NCBI GenBank assembly: GCA_004020315.1
Contig: SAQG01000029.1
Span: 1 to 64,000, forward strand
From: Mesorhizobium sp.
Lineage (GTDB): Bacteria; Pseudomonadota; Alphaproteobacteria; Rhizobiales; Rhizobiaceae
DNA: 64,000 nt
Reading direction: 5' to 3'
In this document: positions 38,099 through 47,235 of the stretch, piece by piece
Position numbering within the stretch: the first letter of the stretch is position 1
How the letters are laid out: each line of letters starts with the position of its first letter
Translations under genes and position numbers: made by a program
The notes under the pieces: generated by a model
What the model saw: the letters and a program-made list of their open reading frames with translations, nothing else
Told to the model about the DNA's origin: nothing
The model's database searches: none

Positions 38099-39481
38099 AT
38101 GCATACAATCGACCATTCAAAGACGTCCATCGGTGGCATCAGCACTGCCCGCATCGCCGATCTGCGCAGGACTGAGGCCGAAGCCTTCCGCAAGGAGCGA
38201 CCGAAATCGGCAGCCATGGTCGGCAATGGCCTGCCGGGCTTCTTCGATGGCGTGCCGATGCACTGGATGAAAGACTGGCCGACGCCGTTCCCGATCCTGG
38301 TCGACAGCGCCAGAGGCGCCATCATCACCGATATCGACGGCAACCGGCTCGACGATTTCTGCCTCGGCGACACCGGCTCGATGTTCGGCCACTCGCCACC
38401 ACCGGTCGCCCGCGCCATCCGTCGGCAGGCCGGACGCGGCCTGACCTACATGCTGCCTTCGGAAAACGCACTCGCCATCGGCCCGCTGCTGCAACAGCGC
38501 TTCGGCCTGCCGTTCTGGCAGATCGCGACCACGGCGACCGATGCCAACCGCTTTGCGCTGCGCGTCGCCCGTGCCATCACCGGCCGGGAAAAGATCCTGG
38601 TCTTCAACGGCTGCTATCACGGCTCGGTCGACGAGACGATGGTGCGGCTGGTCGATGGCAGACCGGCCAACCGGCCGGGACTGGCCGGCGAATTCCGCGA
38701 CCTGACCCAGGCAACGGATGTCATCGAGTTCAACGATGTGCCGGCGCTTGAGCGAGTGCTCAAGGACAGGCGAGTTGCCTGCGTCATCACGGAGCCGGTG
38801 CTGACCAATTCCTGCATGGTGCTGCCCGACCCCGGCTTCCACGACGCGTTGCGGCGTCTCAGCCGCGCGGCCGGCACCCTGCTGCTGATCGACGAGACGC
38901 ATACGATCTCGACCGGTCCGGGCGGCTACATCAGGAAACACGGCTTGGAGCCGGACTTGTTCGTGCTCGGCAAGCCGATCGCCGGCGGCGTGCCGGCCAG
39001 CGTGTGGGGGATGAGCGAAGACGTCGCTATCCGCTATGCCGACTATATCAGCACCAAGGAACCAGGCTATTCCGGCATGGGTACGACGCTGTCGGCCAAT
39101 CCGCTGCAATTCGCGGCAATGCGCGCCACGCTCGAAGACGTGATGACCGAGGAGAATTACAACCATATGGACCACCTGGCGCGGCGGCTCGACGCCGGGC
39201 TGACCGCCGTCATCGACCGTTACCGCCTGCCTTGGCACGTTGCCCGAGTCGGCGCCCGCGTCGAGTTCATCTGCGCGCCCGGCCCGCTGAGGAATGGCGG
39301 CGAGGCGGAAACAGCGCACGCACCTGAGCTTGAAGCGGCTATCCATGTCGCGCTGGTCAATCGCGGCGTGCTGATCGCGCCGTTCCACAATATGATGCTG
39401 ATCTCGCCGGCGACCAGCGCTGCTCAGGTGAACCGCCTGATCACAGCCTTCGGCGCGGTTGCGGCAAGCCTCGCGGCATGA
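38099..39481 (+). CDS. Class III PLP-dependent aminotransferase (GSA-aminomutase-like)
   Basis: A 460-residue fold-type I PLP enzyme resembling glutamate-1-semialdehyde aminomutase and related aminotransferases. ITDIDGNRLDDFCLGDTGSMFGH (substrate/dimer loop), KILVFNGCYHGSVDE (PLP ring), LLLIDETHT (Asp265 holds the pyridine nitrogen) and FVLGKPIAGGVPASVWG (Lys292 forms the Schiff base). Not a haem-synthesis HemL: the context is a catabolic pair with the glutamine-synthetase-like gene directly downstream. Start at 38099, with GAGAGGGG six bases before; an ATG 15 nt upstream lies on top of that ribosome site. Confidence 0.88.
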   Translation: MHTIDHSKTSIGGISTARIADLRRTEAEAFRKERPKSAAMVGNGLPGFFDGVPMHWMKDWPTPFPILVDSARGAIITDIDGNRLDDFCLGDTGSMFGHSPPPVARAIRRQAGRGLTYMLPSENALAIGPLLQQRFGLPFWQIATTATDANRFALRVARAITGREKILVFNGCYHGSVDETMVRLVDGRPANRPGLAGEFRDLTQATDVIEFNDVPALERVLKDRRVACVITEPVLTNSCMVLPDPGFHDALRRLSRAAGTLLLIDETHTISTGPGGYIRKHGLEPDLFVLGKPIAGGVPASVWGMSEDVAIRYADYISTKEPGYSGMGTTLSANPLQFAAMRATLEDVMTEENYNHMDHLARRLDAGLTAVIDRYRLPWHVARVGARVEFICAPGPLRNGGEAETAHAPELEAAIHVALVNRGVLIAPFHNMMLISPATSAAQVNRLITAFGAVAASLAA

Positions 39482-39530
39482 GACAAGCTTGCGTATGAGA
39501 GAAGCCCACAAACAAATTTTGAACGCCATT

Positions 39531-40916
39531 ATGACATCACCTTCGGGCTCGACGCCCGCCGAGGCGCAAACCTTTCTCGACGCCCATCCCGAAATCGAAG
39601 CGTTCGATATCGTGCTGACCGACGCCAATGGCGTCGGGCGTGGCAAGATCGTGCGCCGGCACGAATTGATGAGTATCTTCGAGGGCGGCCGGCACATGCC
39701 GATCTCGATCCTCGGCCTCGACATCACCGGCGAGGACGTTCATGAGACCGGGCTGATCTGGACGACCGGCGACGGCGATCTCAGAGCATGGCCGATTCCC
39801 GGTACGCTGGTGCCGCTGTTCGGCACACAGCCGCCGCGCGGCCAGGTGCTGATGGCGATGTATCATCTCGATGGTCAGCCCATGTCCTCCGACCCGCGAC
39901 TGGCGCTAGCCCGTCAGGTGGAGATACTGGCAGCCAAGGGTTTGCATCCGGCCGGCGCCTTCGAGCTCGAATTCTTCTTGCTCGCCAATGATCGCGACGC
40001 CGACGGCAAGGTGCAGCCGGCGCGCGCGGTGCTCGACGGCCGCCGCTCGGCCAAGACCGAGGTCTATTCCGTCGACCATCTGCACGGCATGGAGCCGCTG
40101 TTTTCCGACATTTATGCCGCGGCCAAGGTGCAAGGCATCCCAGCCGAGACGGTCATTTCCGAATACGCGCCCGGCCAGTACGAACTGACGCTGAACTACC
40201 GCAACGATGTGATGCGGGCGGCCGACGACCTCGTCATGCTGAAGCGGCTGGTGCGGGCACAGGCGCGCCGCCACGGCGTCACCGCTTGCTTCATGGCCAA
40301 GCCGATCGAGAAATATGCCGGCTCCGGCATGCATTTCCATGTCTCGCTGCAGGACGAGGCCGGCAAGAACGTCTTCACTGAGGCCAGCGGGGAGACTTGG
40401 TCCTTGCCACTGCTGCGCGGCCTGGGCGGCCTCATCCAGACCATGGCCGAATCGATGCTGGTGTTTGCGCCGCACGCCAATTCATGGCGGCGCTTCGTCT
40501 CGCAATCCTATGCCCCGGTGGCGCCGACCTGGGGCGTCAACAACCGCTCGGTGGCGCTGCGCGTGCCGGCGGGTGATGCGAAAAACCGGCGCATCGAGCA
40601 CCGGCCGTCGGGCGTCGACGCCAACCCCTATCTGGTCGCGGCAACTGTGCTGGCCGGCATCACCAAGGGTCTCGACGAAGGCCTCGATCCCGGCCCCGAA
40701 ACCACCGGCAATGGCTACGAATCAGCCGTGACACGGACGACAATGCCAGTGGACTGGCGTGCGGCGATCGAGGCGGCAAGGGCCTCGACATTCCTGAAAG
40801 GGGCGCTGGGGGAAGACCTGCACCGGACATTCGTGGCGATCAAGCAATCCGAATATCTGCGCGTGGCGCGCACGGTCAGCGAACTGGATTATCACCTCTA
40901 TCTGCATGAGGTGTGA
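39531..40916 (+). CDS. Glutamine-synthetase-like ligase (gamma-glutamylamine type)
   Basis: A 461-residue member of the glutamine synthetase superfamily of the PuuA/GlnA-III kind. FELEFFLLAND, EYAPGQYELTLNYRN (metal-binding Glu residues), ACFMAKPIEKYAGSGMHFHVSLQD (His), FAPHANSWRRFV, and VNNRSVALRVPAGDAKNRRIEHRPSGVDANPYL. It probably ligates glutamate to an amine as a first step of amine catabolism. The preceding aminotransferase ends 49 nt upstream, and the two may act in one pathway. Three in-frame ATGs (39459, 39495, 39531) are possible; I chose the last by family length. Confidence 0.88.
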   Translation: MTSPSGSTPAEAQTFLDAHPEIEAFDIVLTDANGVGRGKIVRRHELMSIFEGGRHMPISILGLDITGEDVHETGLIWTTGDGDLRAWPIPGTLVPLFGTQPPRGQVLMAMYHLDGQPMSSDPRLALARQVEILAAKGLHPAGAFELEFFLLANDRDADGKVQPARAVLDGRRSAKTEVYSVDHLHGMEPLFSDIYAAAKVQGIPAETVISEYAPGQYELTLNYRNDVMRAADDLVMLKRLVRAQARRHGVTACFMAKPIEKYAGSGMHFHVSLQDEAGKNVFTEASGETWSLPLLRGLGGLIQTMAESMLVFAPHANSWRRFVSQSYAPVAPTWGVNNRSVALRVPAGDAKNRRIEHRPSGVDANPYLVAATVLAGITKGLDEGLDPGPETTGNGYESAVTRTTMPVDWRAAIEAARASTFLKGALGEDLHRTFVAIKQSEYLRVARTVSELDYHLYLHEV

Positions 40917-41034
40917 GGCATCGCATCGCCGGTCAATTCGCCCGGCTATGCCGACCGGGCCAATGTGAAGGAACCTTTCGGGGACTTCGCTCATTCCGCA
41001 TCTGATCGCAGCAGCGGACAAGGCCGCACCAGCC

Positions 41035-41727
41035 ATGATCGCCAGGATGCAGACAAATCCCAGTCCACACCACGCCAAGGTGCAGGCAAGACGCTGGCCC
41101 AAGCCTGAATTGCCTGAGACAGCGGAAGACGATGGCGCAAGCACCATTCCCGAACTCAGCGAAGTGGCGAAAGCCTGCCGTCGCTGCCCGCTTTGGCGCA
41201 ACGCAACGCAGACCGTGTTCGGTGAAGGGCCTGACAAGGCCAAGGTCGTTTTCGTCGGTGAACAGCCGGGCGACCAGGAGGATCTGGCCGGCAAACCTTT
41301 CGTCGGGCCGGCAGGCAAGGTCTTCGACGCCATTCTGGATGACGCCAGCGTCGACCGGCTGAAAGTCTATGTCACCAATGCGGTCAAGCATTTCAAATTC
41401 GAGCCGCGCGGCAAGCGGCGCATCCACTCCAAGCCGAATGCCGGCGAGGTGCAAGCCTGCCGCTGGTGGCTCGACAAGGAGCTAGACCTGATCAAGCCCA
41501 ATCTCGCTGTGGCGCTCGGCGCAACGGCGGCGCAGTCACTGCTCGGCAAGGTCGTGCCGATCATGAAGATGCGCGGCACGGTCGTGGAGCGGGATGATGG
41601 CTTGCGTGTGTTCGTCACCATCCACCCGTCCTTCATTCTGCGTATTCGCGAGCCGGCGGACAAACAGGCCGAACGCGAGCGGTTCCTGCAGGACATGAAG
41701 GCGGTGAAAAAGCTGATGGCGGCCTGA
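41035..41727 (+). CDS. udgX: UdgX-type uracil-DNA glycosylase
   Basis: A 230-residue UDG superfamily protein. It carries the UdgX signatures: GEQPGDQED (75-83) and the distinctive KRRIH loop (127-131), whose His is the residue that forms a covalent bond to DNA at the uracil site in characterised UdgX, plus IHPSFILR near the end. UdgX thus captures uracil-containing DNA irreversibly. N-terminal 35 residues are basic and poorly conserved. Only three cysteines (48, 51, 142) are present, although this family usually has a four-Cys iron-sulfur site. Start uncertain between 41035 and 41047. Convergent with the glycerate kinase gene (2 nt between stops). Confidence 0.9.
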   Translation: MIARMQTNPSPHHAKVQARRWPKPELPETAEDDGASTIPELSEVAKACRRCPLWRNATQTVFGEGPDKAKVVFVGEQPGDQEDLAGKPFVGPAGKVFDAILDDASVDRLKVYVTNAVKHFKFEPRGKRRIHSKPNAGEVQACRWWLDKELDLIKPNLAVALGATAAQSLLGKVVPIMKMRGTVVERDDGLRVFVTIHPSFILRIREPADKQAERERFLQDMKAVKKLMAA

Positions 41728-41729
41728 AC

Positions 41730-42995
41730 CTATCTGATCAATATCGCCCGGAGATCATTGACGTTCGTCCCGGTCGGGCCGGGCACGAAGAGATCGCCGA
41801 CGGCGTTGAATGCCGTCCAGGCATTGTTGCCGGCAAGCATCGCCTTGGCATCGACGCCGGCCGCCCGCATCCGCGAAACCGTCGAACCGTCGGCAAAGGC
41901 GCCGGCATTTTCTTCCGAACCATCGATGCCGTCGGTGTCGGCAGCCAGCGCATGGATACCTTGCGCGCCGCTGATACCGATGGCGAAGGCAAGCAGGAAC
42001 TCGCTGTTGCGGCCGCCCTTGCCCTTTGCCCGCAAAGTCACCGTGGTTTCGCCGCCCGAAAGGATCAGCACCGGCTTCCGGAATGGCCGGTTGCGAGTCG
42101 CTACCTCACGCGCGATCGCTGCGTGGACACCGCCGACCTCGCGCGCCTCGCCCTCGATGGAATCGGAAAGGATGACCGCCTCGATACCTTGCCGCCTGGC
42201 TTCCGCCGCAGCCGCCTCCAGCGACACGCCGGCCGAGGCGATCAGATGCACTTCGTTGCGCGAAAAACGCGGATCGTCGGCGCGCGGCGCATCTGCGGCC
42301 GGCGAATTGATATGCGCCATCACCGACGCCGGCAGTTTCATGTCATAGGCGGCGATCGACGCCAATGCGTCTTCGCGGCTGCCGGAATCGGGAACGGTCG
42401 GGCCGGAAGCGACCAGCGCCGGATTGTCGCCGGGAATGTCGGAGACGACCAGGGACACCACCTTGGCGGGATAGGCTGCTGCCGCCAGCCTGCCGCCCTT
42501 GATCGTGGAAATATGCTTGCGGATGGTGTTCATGGCCGCGATCGGCGCGCCGGAGGCGAGCAGCGCCTCGTTGACGGCGATCTCGTCGGCCAGAGTCAGA
42601 CCTTCAGCGGGCGACGGCAGCAGCGCCGAACCACCGCCGGAAATGAGCGCCACAACCAGATCATCCGCGGTCAGCCCCTGCACCTTTTCGAGTAGCCGGC
42701 GCGAGGCTTCGAGCCCCGCGGCGTCCGGCACCGGGTGCGCCGCTTCGATGATCTCGATGCGCTGACAAGTCGCGCCATAGCCGTAGCGGGTAACGACCAG
42801 CCCTTCGATCGGTCCGTCCCACACTTTTTCGAAAGCCGCCGCCATCTGCGCCGAGCCTTTGCCTGCACCAATGACGATGGTGCGCCCTTTCGGCGTTGCC
42901 GGCAGATGATCCCTGATGGTCCTCTGGGGATCGGCAGCGGCAACGGCGGCATTGAAGATCGAGGTGAGGAAGGTCTTGGGATCGATCTCAGTCAT
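41730..42995 (-). CDS. ttuD: Glycerate 2-kinase (TtuD/MOFRL family)
   Basis: A 421-residue type II glycerate kinase, formerly often labelled hydroxypyruvate reductase. N-terminal domain: TIVIGAGKGSAQMAAAFEK and VVALISGGGSALLPSP; mid-part: NTIRKHISTIKGGRLA and VVSLVVSDIPGDNPALVASGPT; C-terminal MOFRL domain: PVLILSGGETTVTLRAKGKGGRNSEFLLA and ADTDGIDGSEENAGA. It phosphorylates D-glycerate to 2-phosphoglycerate, here presumably the end of glyoxylate assimilation from ureide breakdown. It overlaps the upstream UPF0303 gene by four bases (ATGA) and ends the purine operon read from puuD. Confidence 0.92.
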   Translation of the reverse strand: MTEIDPKTFLTSIFNAAVAAADPQRTIRDHLPATPKGRTIVIGAGKGSAQMAAAFEKVWDGPIEGLVVTRYGYGATCQRIEIIEAAHPVPDAAGLEASRRLLEKVQGLTADDLVVALISGGGSALLPSPAEGLTLADEIAVNEALLASGAPIAAMNTIRKHISTIKGGRLAAAAYPAKVVSLVVSDIPGDNPALVASGPTVPDSGSREDALASIAAYDMKLPASVMAHINSPAADAPRADDPRFSRNEVHLIASAGVSLEAAAAEARRQGIEAVILSDSIEGEAREVGGVHAAIAREVATRNRPFRKPVLILSGGETTVTLRAKGKGGRNSEFLLAFAIGISGAQGIHALAADTDGIDGSEENAGAFADGSTVSRMRAAGVDAKAMLAGNNAWTAFNAVGDLFVPGPTGTNVNDLRAILIR

Positions 42996-43495
42996 TTTGC
43001 TTCCGGCGGCAGCGCCAACTCGCGCCCGTCGACGCCCAGATGGCTGCACAGCGCATCGACGACGACGCCGTGATCCTCGCGTTCCGGCAGCCCCGAGACC
43101 GCGATCACGCCGATCACACCGGCGCCCCTGACCGTGACTGGAAAGCCACCGCCGGCCAGCACGTAGTCTGATATGTCGAGCCCCTCGCCCGGCTTGAAGC
43201 TGCGGTCGGGACGCTGCTGCTCCAGCACCATGCGGTAAGTGCTTTTCAAAAACCGCCGCACGACGTTGATCTTGCGCCGCGCCCAATCCGGATTGGAAGC
43301 GTTCGAGCCCGGCATTGCGGCGTAGAACAGCGGCCGGTCGAAGGTTCTGATATCGATGATGATCGGCAGGTTTTCCTTCAGAGCCCGGTCGCGGATCGCG
43401 GAGCCGATCTGGAAGGCGATAGCCTCATCGAAGGCGGGGAAGACGAGCGCGGCTTCCTGTTTCTGGATCAGAGCGATGTCGTCCGCAAGAGCCAT
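42992..43495 (-). CDS. UPF0303/heme-degrading-domain-like protein
   Basis: A 167-residue protein of the UPF0303 (GlcG/HbpS-like, PF03928-type) family. Characteristic segments are IQKQEAALVFPAFDEAIAF, LPIIIDIRTFDRPLFYAAMPGS, DWARRKINVVRRFLKSTYRM and FPVTVRGAGVIGVIAVSGLPEREDH. No enzymatic role is certain. It is part of the guanine deaminase operon, 70 nt behind guaD and overlapping ttuD by four bases; similar proteins accompany glycolate and ureide genes, so a link to glyoxylate or hydroxyacid metabolism is possible. Confidence 0.82.
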   Translation of the reverse strand: MALADDIALIQKQEAALVFPAFDEAIAFQIGSAIRDRALKENLPIIIDIRTFDRPLFYAAMPGSNASNPDWARRKINVVRRFLKSTYRMVLEQQRPDRSFKPGEGLDISDYVLAGGGFPVTVRGAGVIGVIAVSGLPEREDHGVVVDALCSHLGVDGRELALPPEAK

Positions 43496-43565
43496 GTCGT
43501 TCCCCTGTCAACTCGCACGCTTTGACCGATGGCTGCCGCTTGGTCAAGTCTCGGGCATATGACGG

Positions 43566-44879
43566 CTAAACCGCCATATCCGTCTTGGCCGCCCGTCCGG
43601 CGACATAAACCTCGCGCACGGCGCGGTCATCGCCCAGCGTCTGCAGCAGAAACAACTCCTCCGCCAGCGTGTCCGCCGTCTCCATCCGCAGCCGCATGGC
43701 CGGCGTGGCGCGGGCGTCGAGGACGACGATATCGGCATCGCTGCCTTGGTCCAGCGTGCCGATTTTTTCTACGACCGACAGCACCTCGGCATTGCCGCGG
43801 GTGATCTGCCAGAACGACTGGAACGGGTTTAGCTTCTCGCCGTTCAGCGCGATGATCTTGTAGCCCTCATCCATGGTGCGCAGCATCGAGTAGTTGGTGC
43901 CGCCGCCGACATCGGTGGCGGCGGCGATGCGGAGAGCTTTGTCACGCGTGCGGTAGCGCTGATAATCGAACAGGCCTGAGCCGAGGAACAGGTTCGAGGT
44001 CGGGCAGAACACCGCCACGGAGCCGGTATCCGAGAGCACATCCGCCTCGCGTTCCGACAGATGGATGCAGTGGCCGAGCAGGCTTTTGCGCCCGAGCAGC
44101 CCGTAACGCTCGTAGACATCGGTATAGTCGCGTGCCTGCGGGTAGAGTTGCAGCGTAAAGGCAATCTCGGCGTGGTTTTCCGACAGATGCGTCTGCACAT
44201 GCAGATCGGGATATTCGCGGTAGAGCGCGCCCGCCATTTCCAACTGCTCGGGGGAAGAGGTGATGGCAAAGCGCGGCGTGATGGCATAGTGCTGGCGCCC
44301 CTTGCCGTGCCACTCGGCGATCAGTGCCTTGCTGTCGTCATAGCCCGATTGCGGCGTGTCGAGCACACCCGCCGGCGCGTTGCCGTCCATCATCACCTTG
44401 CCGGCGATATTCAGCATGTTGCGGTCATGCGACTCGGTAAAGAATGCTTCGGCCGATTCCTTGTGCACTGAGCAATAGGCGGCGACCGTCGTCGTGCCGT
44501 GGCGCAGCATCTCGTCGAGAAACAGCCTGGCGATGCGGCGGCCATGCTGGGCGTTCTGGAATTTGGTTTCCTCGGGAAAAGTGTAAGTGTTCAGCCAGTC
44601 GAGCAGCTCGGCGCCGTAGGATGCGATGACCTGCATCTGCGGAAAATGCGCATGCGCGTCGATGAAGCCAGGCAGCAGCAGATGCGGGCGGTGGTCGATC
44701 TTTTTTGCGCCTTCATCAGCCTTTTTCTCGACGTCAGCATAGGCGCCAGCGGCAACGATGCTGCCGTCGCGGAGCAGCAGGCCGCCATCGTCTTCGTAGC
44801 GCCAGGCGGAATGGTCGTCGACGGTCTCAGGCCAGCGCAGGAAGGACAGCGTGCGGCCGCGCAGGAGTGTGCTGGTCAT
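43566..44879 (-). CDS. guaD: Guanine deaminase (amidohydrolase family)
   Basis: A 437-residue metal-dependent amidohydrolase that turns guanine into xanthine. Motifs: PGFIDAHAHFPQMQVIASYGAELLDWLNTYTFP (HxH metal ligands and the guanine deaminase signature), FAITSSPEQL, HLSEN and GHCIHLSE (His), ATDVGGGTNYSMLRTMDEGYK (Asp). The start at 44879 gives the family length; a longer open frame overlaps puuD. It follows puuD by two nucleotides and precedes the UPF0303 and glycerate kinase genes. Confidence 0.95.
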   Translation of the reverse strand: MTSTLLRGRTLSFLRWPETVDDHSAWRYEDDGGLLLRDGSIVAAGAYADVEKKADEGAKKIDHRPHLLLPGFIDAHAHFPQMQVIASYGAELLDWLNTYTFPEETKFQNAQHGRRIARLFLDEMLRHGTTTVAAYCSVHKESAEAFFTESHDRNMLNIAGKVMMDGNAPAGVLDTPQSGYDDSKALIAEWHGKGRQHYAITPRFAITSSPEQLEMAGALYREYPDLHVQTHLSENHAEIAFTLQLYPQARDYTDVYERYGLLGRKSLLGHCIHLSEREADVLSDTGSVAVFCPTSNLFLGSGLFDYQRYRTRDKALRIAAATDVGGGTNYSMLRTMDEGYKIIALNGEKLNPFQSFWQITRGNAEVLSVVEKIGTLDQGSDADIVVLDARATPAMRLRMETADTLAEELFLLQTLGDDRAVREVYVAGRAAKTDMAV

Positions 44880-44881
44880 GC

Positions 44882-46099
44882 TTATTTCCCTGCCCCCTCG
44901 AACCATGCCACCAGCAGTGCCCGCTCCTGGTCGGTGATGTGGGTGACATTGGCGGGCGGCATCGCGTGGCTGCGGCCGGCCTGCAGGTAGATCTCGCGGG
45001 CCTGCTCGGCGATACCGGCGTCGGTGTCGAGCATCACACCTTTCGGCGCGTGATAGATGCCCTCGTAGGACGGCTCCTGCGCATGGCACATCGAGCAACG
45101 GCCAAGCACCGTGTCGCGCACCGCGGGAAAATGCGCCGAGGCGACGTAGACTTGTGCCGCCGATGAGGCCTTGACCTCCCCGGTCAGCACTTTCGGCACC
45201 GTTGACAGCCAGATGATGACGACGAACAGGACGGCGGCCGCCAGCCAGGTCCAGGTCGGGTCGCCCTTGCGCGCATGCATGGTGTTGAAATAGTGCCGGA
45301 TCAGCACGCCTATGGCGAACACCAGCGAGGCGATCACCCAGTTGAATTCAGTGCCGAAGGCCAGTGGATAGTGGTTCGACAGCATCAGGAACAGAACGGG
45401 CAGCGTCAGATAATTGTTGTGCAGCGAGCGCTGCTTGGCGATCTTGCCGTATTTCGGGTCGGGCTTGCGGCCGGCGATGAGGTCGGCGACGACGATCTTC
45501 TGGTTGGGGATGATGACCATGAAGACGTTGGCCGACATGATCGTCGCAGTGATGGCGCCAAGATGCAGGAATGCGGCGCGGCCGGTGAACAGATGGGTGA
45601 GACCCCAGGCGATGAACACCAGGACGCCATAGAGCACCAGCATCAGTCCGGTATCGCTGTTGCCGAGCGGCGAACGGCATAAGAGATCGTAGACCACCCA
45701 GCCGACGCCGATTGTCGCCAGTGACAGCAAGATGCCTGTAGGCACCGACATGGCGAGCACATTGGGATCGATCAGGAACAGGTCCGCCCCGGCATAGTAG
45801 ACCACGCATAGCATGGCAAAGCCCGACAGCCAGGTGGCATAGGATTCCCATTTGAACCAAGTCAGGTGCTCGGGCATTTCGGCCGGCGCCACCAGATATT
45901 TCTGGATGTGGTAGAAGCCGCCGCCATGCACCTGCCATTCCTCGCCAAAGGCGCCGACAGGCATTCCCGGTCGCTGGCGCAAGCCAAGATCGAGCGCGAC
46001 GAAATAGAAGGACGAGCCGATCCAGGCTATGCTGGTAACGACATGCAGCCAGCGCACGGCGAAACTCAGCCAGTCCCAGAAAATCGCGAAATCCATCAT
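44882..46099 (-). CDS. puuD: Membrane urate hydroxylase PuuD with cytochrome c domain
   Basis: A 405-residue inner-membrane protein that oxidises urate to 5-hydroxyisourate, the bacterial alternative to uricase. N-terminal membrane part: DWLSFAVRWLHVVTSIAWIGSSFYFVALDL, IIPNQKIVVADLIAGRKPDPKYGKIAKQRSLHNNYLTLPV and further helices. C-terminal cytochrome c domain: CSMCH haem site and AMPPAN (Met ligand). The electron acceptor is therefore the respiratory chain and no H2O2 is made. The start is 46099 or the next codon (ATGATG). First gene of the minus-strand operon puuD-guaD-UPF0303-ttuD, divergent from a LysR regulator. Confidence 0.93.
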   Translation of the reverse strand: MMDFAIFWDWLSFAVRWLHVVTSIAWIGSSFYFVALDLGLRQRPGMPVGAFGEEWQVHGGGFYHIQKYLVAPAEMPEHLTWFKWESYATWLSGFAMLCVVYYAGADLFLIDPNVLAMSVPTGILLSLATIGVGWVVYDLLCRSPLGNSDTGLMLVLYGVLVFIAWGLTHLFTGRAAFLHLGAITATIMSANVFMVIIPNQKIVVADLIAGRKPDPKYGKIAKQRSLHNNYLTLPVLFLMLSNHYPLAFGTEFNWVIASLVFAIGVLIRHYFNTMHARKGDPTWTWLAAAVLFVVIIWLSTVPKVLTGEVKASSAAQVYVASAHFPAVRDTVLGRCSMCHAQEPSYEGIYHAPKGVMLDTDAGIAEQAREIYLQAGRSHAMPPANVTHITDQERALLVAWFEGAGK

Positions 46100-46161
46100 T
46101 GAAAAGTCGTCCCTGCCGATCGGGTGACTTTACGGACTGGAGCGCAAACGGAAAGGGCCGA

Positions 46162-46193
46162 GCTGCACGATGACTTTCAAAAAAAATTGGAAA
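46162..46193. promoter_or_regulatory. Candidate regulator site in puuD/LysR divergent promoter
   Basis: GCTGCA-N5-ACTTTCAAAAA (46162-46183) also occurs, with the same 5-nt spacing, in the uraH/puuE promoter region at 54922-54943. Here it overlaps a LysR-type dyad, TTTC-N11-GAAA (46175-46193). It lies 55 nt before the LysR ATG and 62 nt before puuD. The natural candidate binder is the LysR protein encoded at 46239. Confidence 0.55.
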
Positions 46194-46238
46194 ATACTAG
46201 GCTGATCACACGCAGCTGCATGAGAGCCACGAATCCGC

Positions 46239-47159
46239 ATGGCCTATCTCGACAACATCGCCGTTTTCGTCCGCGTCGTCGAGCTCGGCAATCTGTCGGC
46301 GGCGGGCCGCGACATGCGCATTTCGCCGGCGGTCGCCTCCAACCGCATCAAGGAGCTCGAAAAACATCTTGGTGTCAGGCTGTTCAACCGCACGACGCGG
46401 CAATTGATGCCGACCGAGCACGGCACGGTGTTCTACTCCGGCGCCAAGCAGGTGCTTGAGGCGGTCACCGAGGCGGAAGCCGCGGTCAGCGCCCTGTCCG
46501 GCCAGCCGCGCGGCACCATCAAGGTGACAGCGCCGCTCGGGCTTGGCCGGCGGCTGGTGGCGTCGGGCATCCCCGATTTTCACGACAAATATCCTGACAT
46601 CGAGGTGCGGCTAAGGCTTTCAGACCACAATGTCGACATCATGAAGGAAGGCATCGACGTTGCCTTCCGGCTGGGCATCATTGAGGATTCCAGCCTCAGG
46701 ATGCGCGGCATCATGGAATGCGAGCGGGTGCTGGTGGCGGCGCCGAAATATCTGGAGGCACGCGGCGAGCCGAGCGAACCGCAGGAACTGATCGGCAAGA
46801 AGCACGATTGCCTGATGCTGCGCTATTCCGGCGCACGCGAATACGTCTGGACGCTGCAGATGGCGGACGGCCCGCGAAAGTTCGAAGTGCACGGGCCCTA
46901 TGACACCGACGATGGCGACGTGCTGACTGGCTGGGCACTGTCGGGCCGCGGCATCATCAACAAGCCGCGCTTCGAGGTCGAGCCGTTCATCCGCGACCGG
47001 CGACTGAAGGTGATCCTGCCCGACACGCCGCCGACACCGGTGCAGTTCGCCGCCGTCTACCCGCACAAGAAGCTGCAAGACCCGAAGGTGCGGCTGCTGC
47101 TCGACTTCATGGCCGAGCGTTGCCAACGGCTGATCAAGGATATTCTGGCCGGCAAATGA
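46239..47159 (+). CDS. LysR family transcriptional regulator
   Basis: A 306-residue LysR-type regulator: N-terminal winged helix (FVRVVELGNLSAAGRDMRISPAVASNRIKELEKHLGVRLFNRTTR), then the inducer-binding domain (GTIKVTAPLGLGRRLVASGIPDF, DIMKEGIDVAFRLGII). Read divergently from the puuD-guaD operon with 139 nt between, the classic layout for regulation of that operon. A purine intermediate such as urate, xanthine or hypoxanthine is a reasonable inducer (inference). It may also control the uraH/puuE promoters, which share the site. Confidence 0.9.
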   Translation: MAYLDNIAVFVRVVELGNLSAAGRDMRISPAVASNRIKELEKHLGVRLFNRTTRQLMPTEHGTVFYSGAKQVLEAVTEAEAAVSALSGQPRGTIKVTAPLGLGRRLVASGIPDFHDKYPDIEVRLRLSDHNVDIMKEGIDVAFRLGIIEDSSLRMRGIMECERVLVAAPKYLEARGEPSEPQELIGKKHDCLMLRYSGAREYVWTLQMADGPRKFEVHGPYDTDDGDVLTGWALSGRGIINKPRFEVEPFIRDRRLKVILPDTPPTPVQFAAVYPHKKLQDPKVRLLLDFMAERCQRLIKDILAGK

Positions 47160-47235
47160 TCGCCGGCTGGCCGGTTGCTTTCCGTACAGCCGCCGAAGAT
47201 AGTTCCTGAGGAATCTCACTCGCTAGGAAAGACCG

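Noticed and set aside
38099-39481. HemL (glutamate-1-semialdehyde aminomutase) for haem synthesis
   Set aside because: It resembles that family, but the neighbouring amine ligase and the sequence around the active site fit a catabolic aminotransferase better.
38117-39727. 536-residue reading frame antisense to the aminotransferase
   Set aside because: The plus strand carries a clear PLP aminotransferase with catalytic Lys and Asp; the antisense sequence is Arg/His/Gln-rich without a domain.
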